Position numbers and translations under genes: made by a program | Part shown: positions 3,071-5,061 of the stretch, in pieces | Position numbering within the stretch: position 1 is the first letter of the stretch | Layout: each line of letters opens with the position of its first letter | Notes under the pieces: model-generated | Told to the model about the DNA's origin: nothing | The model's database searches: none | What the model saw: only the letters and a program-made list of their open reading frames with translations | From: Candidatus Stahliibacteriota bacterium | Lineage (GTDB): Bacteria > Hydrothermota > Tepidihabitantia > SM23-42 | Direction of reading: 5' to 3' | DNA: 5,061 nucleotides | Assembly: GCA_030670605.1 (NCBI GenBank) | Contig: DAOVBK010000137.1 | Location: 1 to 5,061, forward strand

Positions 3071-4931
3071 ATTTATCCGCAGAAATGCTATACCGATTTC
3101 TGTATTTTTTGTTGCAGTTGCAGTAGGGTTGATATATCTTATCGAGCTGCACAGCAAAAGCCCCTTTTCCAACTATCTTTATCTTGACGCCCTCCGATAT
3201 GATAGTTGGGCACGGAGTATTGCGTTTGGCATGAAACACGCAATAGAACCTGTCTTTCGGGCACCACTCTATCCTATCTTTCTCACATTGATTTACAGGA
3301 TCTTTGGACACAGTTTATTCATTGCAAGACTTGTGCAGGTGCTTATGAGTGCAGTAACGTGTGTTCTTATTTACTTTCTTGCATTGAAGGTGTTCAATAG
3401 AAGAACTGCAATCATAAGTGCGATCATTGGTGCCTTTTACGGTCCGTTTTTCTATTGGGCGGGTGAAATTTTGATTGTCACGCTCATTGTTCTCCTTGAC
3501 CTCATCATGTTACTTGTTTTACTGAATGCAATTGATAAGCCTCGGAAAATCTACTGGCTGCTTGGTGGTGTAGTACTGGGCTTGTCCAGTATAGCACGTC
3601 CGAATGTGCTCATTTTCATTCCATGGGTTATCGTTCTCATTTTCTTGATGCATAAATTCAAAAGGGGTAGTACAGTCAAGAAATTACGGTCTGTGTATGC
3701 GTTATTGTTCTTGATAGGGACCTTCGCAGTGATTCTGCCAGTGGCAATAAGGAATTACGTTGTAGCAAAAGATTTAGTTTTGATATCTTCACAAGGAGGG
3801 GTGAATTTCTTTATTGGTAACAATCCTGCCGCCGACGGCAGGACAGCACACGCACCAGGAATAGGTGAAGCACACGGTGAATTCCAGGACAATGTTTGGT
3901 TGGCATCTGTTAAGCTGGCGGAAAAAGCTACTGGCAAGAGCTTAAGACCTTCGCAGATATCGCGGTACTGGTATCTGCAAGGACTCGAGTTTATTGTCAA
4001 ACAACCATGGGAATGGTTTAAACTCATGGGTAAGAAATTTGCATACTTCTGGACAGGTGTTGAAGTCACAAACAATGAAGATAGTTACTACTTTGCACGG
4101 TTTTCAAACACACTCAGATTTCTCATGTGGCACAAAGGACTGGCATTCCCGTTCGGCATAATTTGTCCCCTCGCACTGGTCGGCATCATGATCTCTCGGA
4201 GACACTGGCGCAAACTTCTACTACTCTACGGGTTCTTATTCCTCTATATGGTATCAGTCATACTCTTTTTTGTCTGTGCGCGGTACCGCTTGCCGGTGAT
4301 ACCGATCCTGTTAATATTTGCAGGATATACGATTAATTACGGGATTAAGAAGCTCAGGTCACGCGAATATAGAACATTTTTCTTTTGTCTTGCAGGTACA
4401 ATTCTCGCCGGTATATTGGTTAATATTGATATACAGGGTGTAACAAACATGAATCGTGCACAGGCATATCTCTTTGGCGGCAACGCATACGAAAAGGGTG
4501 GGAATTACGAATTGGCTGTTGAAGAATATCTTAAAGCAGTTGAGTACGCACCAAAACACAGACAGGCATATCATAATCTTGGTACTGTGTATGCCAGAAT
4601 GCGTAAATACAATGGGGCAGAACAGATGTTCAAAAAAGCTCTTGAAATCAATCCTTACTACGCACATACGCACTTCAATTTTGGAACCGTGTACACTGCG
4701 CAGAGCAAATACGACAAAGCACTGAATGAATACGAGACGGCGCTTGAAATTGACCCGAACTATGAGCATGCCGCGTATTGGGCAGCGGTGATTTATGAGA
4801 GATTAGGCCGGTGGGATGAAGCGCTCACGAAATTGGAGAAGGTTCTGCAAATCAACCCGCGCAATGAGCAGGCAAAATCAAAGATGAATGCGGTGAGACA
4901 GAAGCTCAAGAGTTCCCGCGAAAAACGCTAA
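3045..4931 (+). CDS. GT-C membrane glycosyltransferase (GT39/PMT_2-like) fused to four TPR repeats (628 aa)
   Basis: Enzymes of this fold move a sugar from a polyprenyl-phosphate carrier to an acceptor on the outer face of the membrane. ATG 3045 is preferred over GTG 3039 because it is properly spaced from AGAGAGG at 3032-3038 and matches the cassette start. TM1 spans about 15-34. The first outer loop has acidic residues D48 and D53 in LDALRYDSWA, then VFRAPLYPIFL (70-80), the conserved R-x-P-x-Y-P signature. Several TM segments follow up to about 235, with ARPN at 184-187, then a soluble loop of about 240-365. A late TM block contains CARYRLPVIP (411-420), a hallmark of the family's last helices. 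Residues 472-607 are four consecutive 34-residue TPR units ending in INP/DPN-type turns, then a basic tail. The TPRs probably bind a partner or acceptor protein. The substrate is unknown. Downstream, a likely crotonase gene starts after 62 bases. Confidence 0.88.
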   Translation: MAKRYTLSTFIRRNAIPISVFFVAVAVGLIYLIELHSKSPFSNYLYLDALRYDSWARSIAFGMKHAIEPVFRAPLYPIFLTLIYRIFGHSLFIARLVQVLMSAVTCVLIYFLALKVFNRRTAIISAIIGAFYGPFFYWAGEILIVTLIVLLDLIMLLVLLNAIDKPRKIYWLLGGVVLGLSSIARPNVLIFIPWVIVLIFLMHKFKRGSTVKKLRSVYALLFLIGTFAVILPVAIRNYVVAKDLVLISSQGGVNFFIGNNPAADGRTAHAPGIGEAHGEFQDNVWLASVKLAEKATGKSLRPSQISRYWYLQGLEFIVKQPWEWFKLMGKKFAYFWTGVEVTNNEDSYYFARFSNTLRFLMWHKGLAFPFGIICPLALVGIMISRRHWRKLLLLYGFLFLYMVSVILFFVCARYRLPVIPILLIFAGYTINYGIKKLRSREYRTFFFCLAGTILAGILVNIDIQGVTNMNRAQAYLFGGNAYEKGGNYELAVEEYLKAVEYAPKHRQAYHNLGTVYARMRKYNGAEQMFKKALEINPYYAHTHFNFGTVYTAQSKYDKALNEYETALEIDPNYEHAAYWAAVIYERLGRWDEALTKLEKVLQINPRNEQAKSKMNAVRQKLKSSREKR

Positions 4932-4993
4932 GGCAATGGGATCAGGTCTTGCAATATGGTTTTTTTCGCAACCGACGCTTTGTGGAGCAGAAA

Positions 4994-5061
4994 ATGATTC
5001 GTGTTGAACAAAAAGACAAGATAGCAATCGCAAAATTCGACCGTGATGTCACGAATGCATT
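4994..5061 (+). CDS. Start of a probable enoyl-CoA hydratase/isomerase (crotonase) family gene, cut by the window edge
   Basis: ATG 4994 has GGAG at 4984-4987, six bases away. The 22 visible codons read MIRVEQKDKIAIAKF then DRDVTNA. Crotonase-family proteins start with a strand of this kind followed by a turn N/D-R-P-x-x-x-N-A-L; the DR...TNA fits, but the sample is short. A STAS-domain protein (anti-sigma antagonist) is the main alternative, since those also start with I-x-V-x-x-x-D-x-I-A-I. If crotonase, it would act in acyl-CoA metabolism in the cytoplasm. It has no evident link to the glycosyltransferase upstream. Confidence 0.5.
   Translation, partial: MIRVEQKDKIAIAKFDRDVTNA

Noticed and set aside
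4932..4966. Intrinsic terminator after the glycosyltransferase (T7 run at 4960-4966)
   Set aside because: Only a weak 4-bp GCAA/TTGC stem precedes the T-run, and it is not adjacent to it. Too poor to call.
1..5061. CRISPR array, tRNA, rRNA or an insertion sequence with transposase
   Set aside because: No regularly spaced repeats, no tRNA-like cloverleaf, no rRNA motif and no transposase ORF were seen on either strand.

Overview
The window looks like bacterial chromosome of moderate-to-low GC, with standard sigma70-type promoters (TTGACA/TACAAT) and clear Shine-Dalgarno sites (AGGAGG, GGGGGTGAT). All convincing genes are on the + strand. They alternate with repeat-rich gaps and gene fragments, which suggests a slowly decaying or recombining accessory stretch in an uncultured, probably anaerobic bacterium. 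I cannot fix the taxon. Candidate phyla such as WOR-3/Stahlbacteria are only an impression from the repeat style and gene mix. Sec use in one gene implies that the host makes selenocysteine, but no selA/selB/selC/selD gene lies in this window.

Layout: (1) 1-51, the tail of an upstream gene with a CxxC motif. (2) 75-641, a secreted protein of unknown function with a signal peptide. (3) 642-877, a gap with two GA/CT-rich hairpins, a TACGA-rich patch and the first copy of a promoter/start cassette. (4) 878-940, a 20-codon ORF at that cassette, overlapping 918-1727, a HEPN-like protein with an RNNFVH motif. (5) 1724-2033, a frame-broken small gene. (6) 2059-2670, a peroxiredoxin whose peroxidatic cysteine codon is TGA, followed at once by a perfect 8-bp stem with a GGTT loop: a selenoprotein with a bacterial SECIS. 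(7) 2671-2841, a gap with a 13-bp perfect inverted repeat. (8) 2842-2975, the first third of a VOC/glyoxalase-like gene, cut off where the second promoter cassette begins. (9) 3045-4931, a GT-C (GT39-like) membrane glycosyltransferase fused to four TPR repeats. (10) 4994-5061, the start of a probable crotonase-family gene.

The genes do not form an obvious single pathway. The main points are the Sec-peroxiredoxin (a CVU active site, no C-terminal resolving cysteine, an embedded SECIS) and a compact cassette repeated 2167 bp apart: 53 identical bases covering a tandem -35 and a -10, then a diverged Shine-Dalgarno, ATG and first eight or so codons. This cassette drives the glycosyltransferase gene and, upstream, sits before the HEPN gene.
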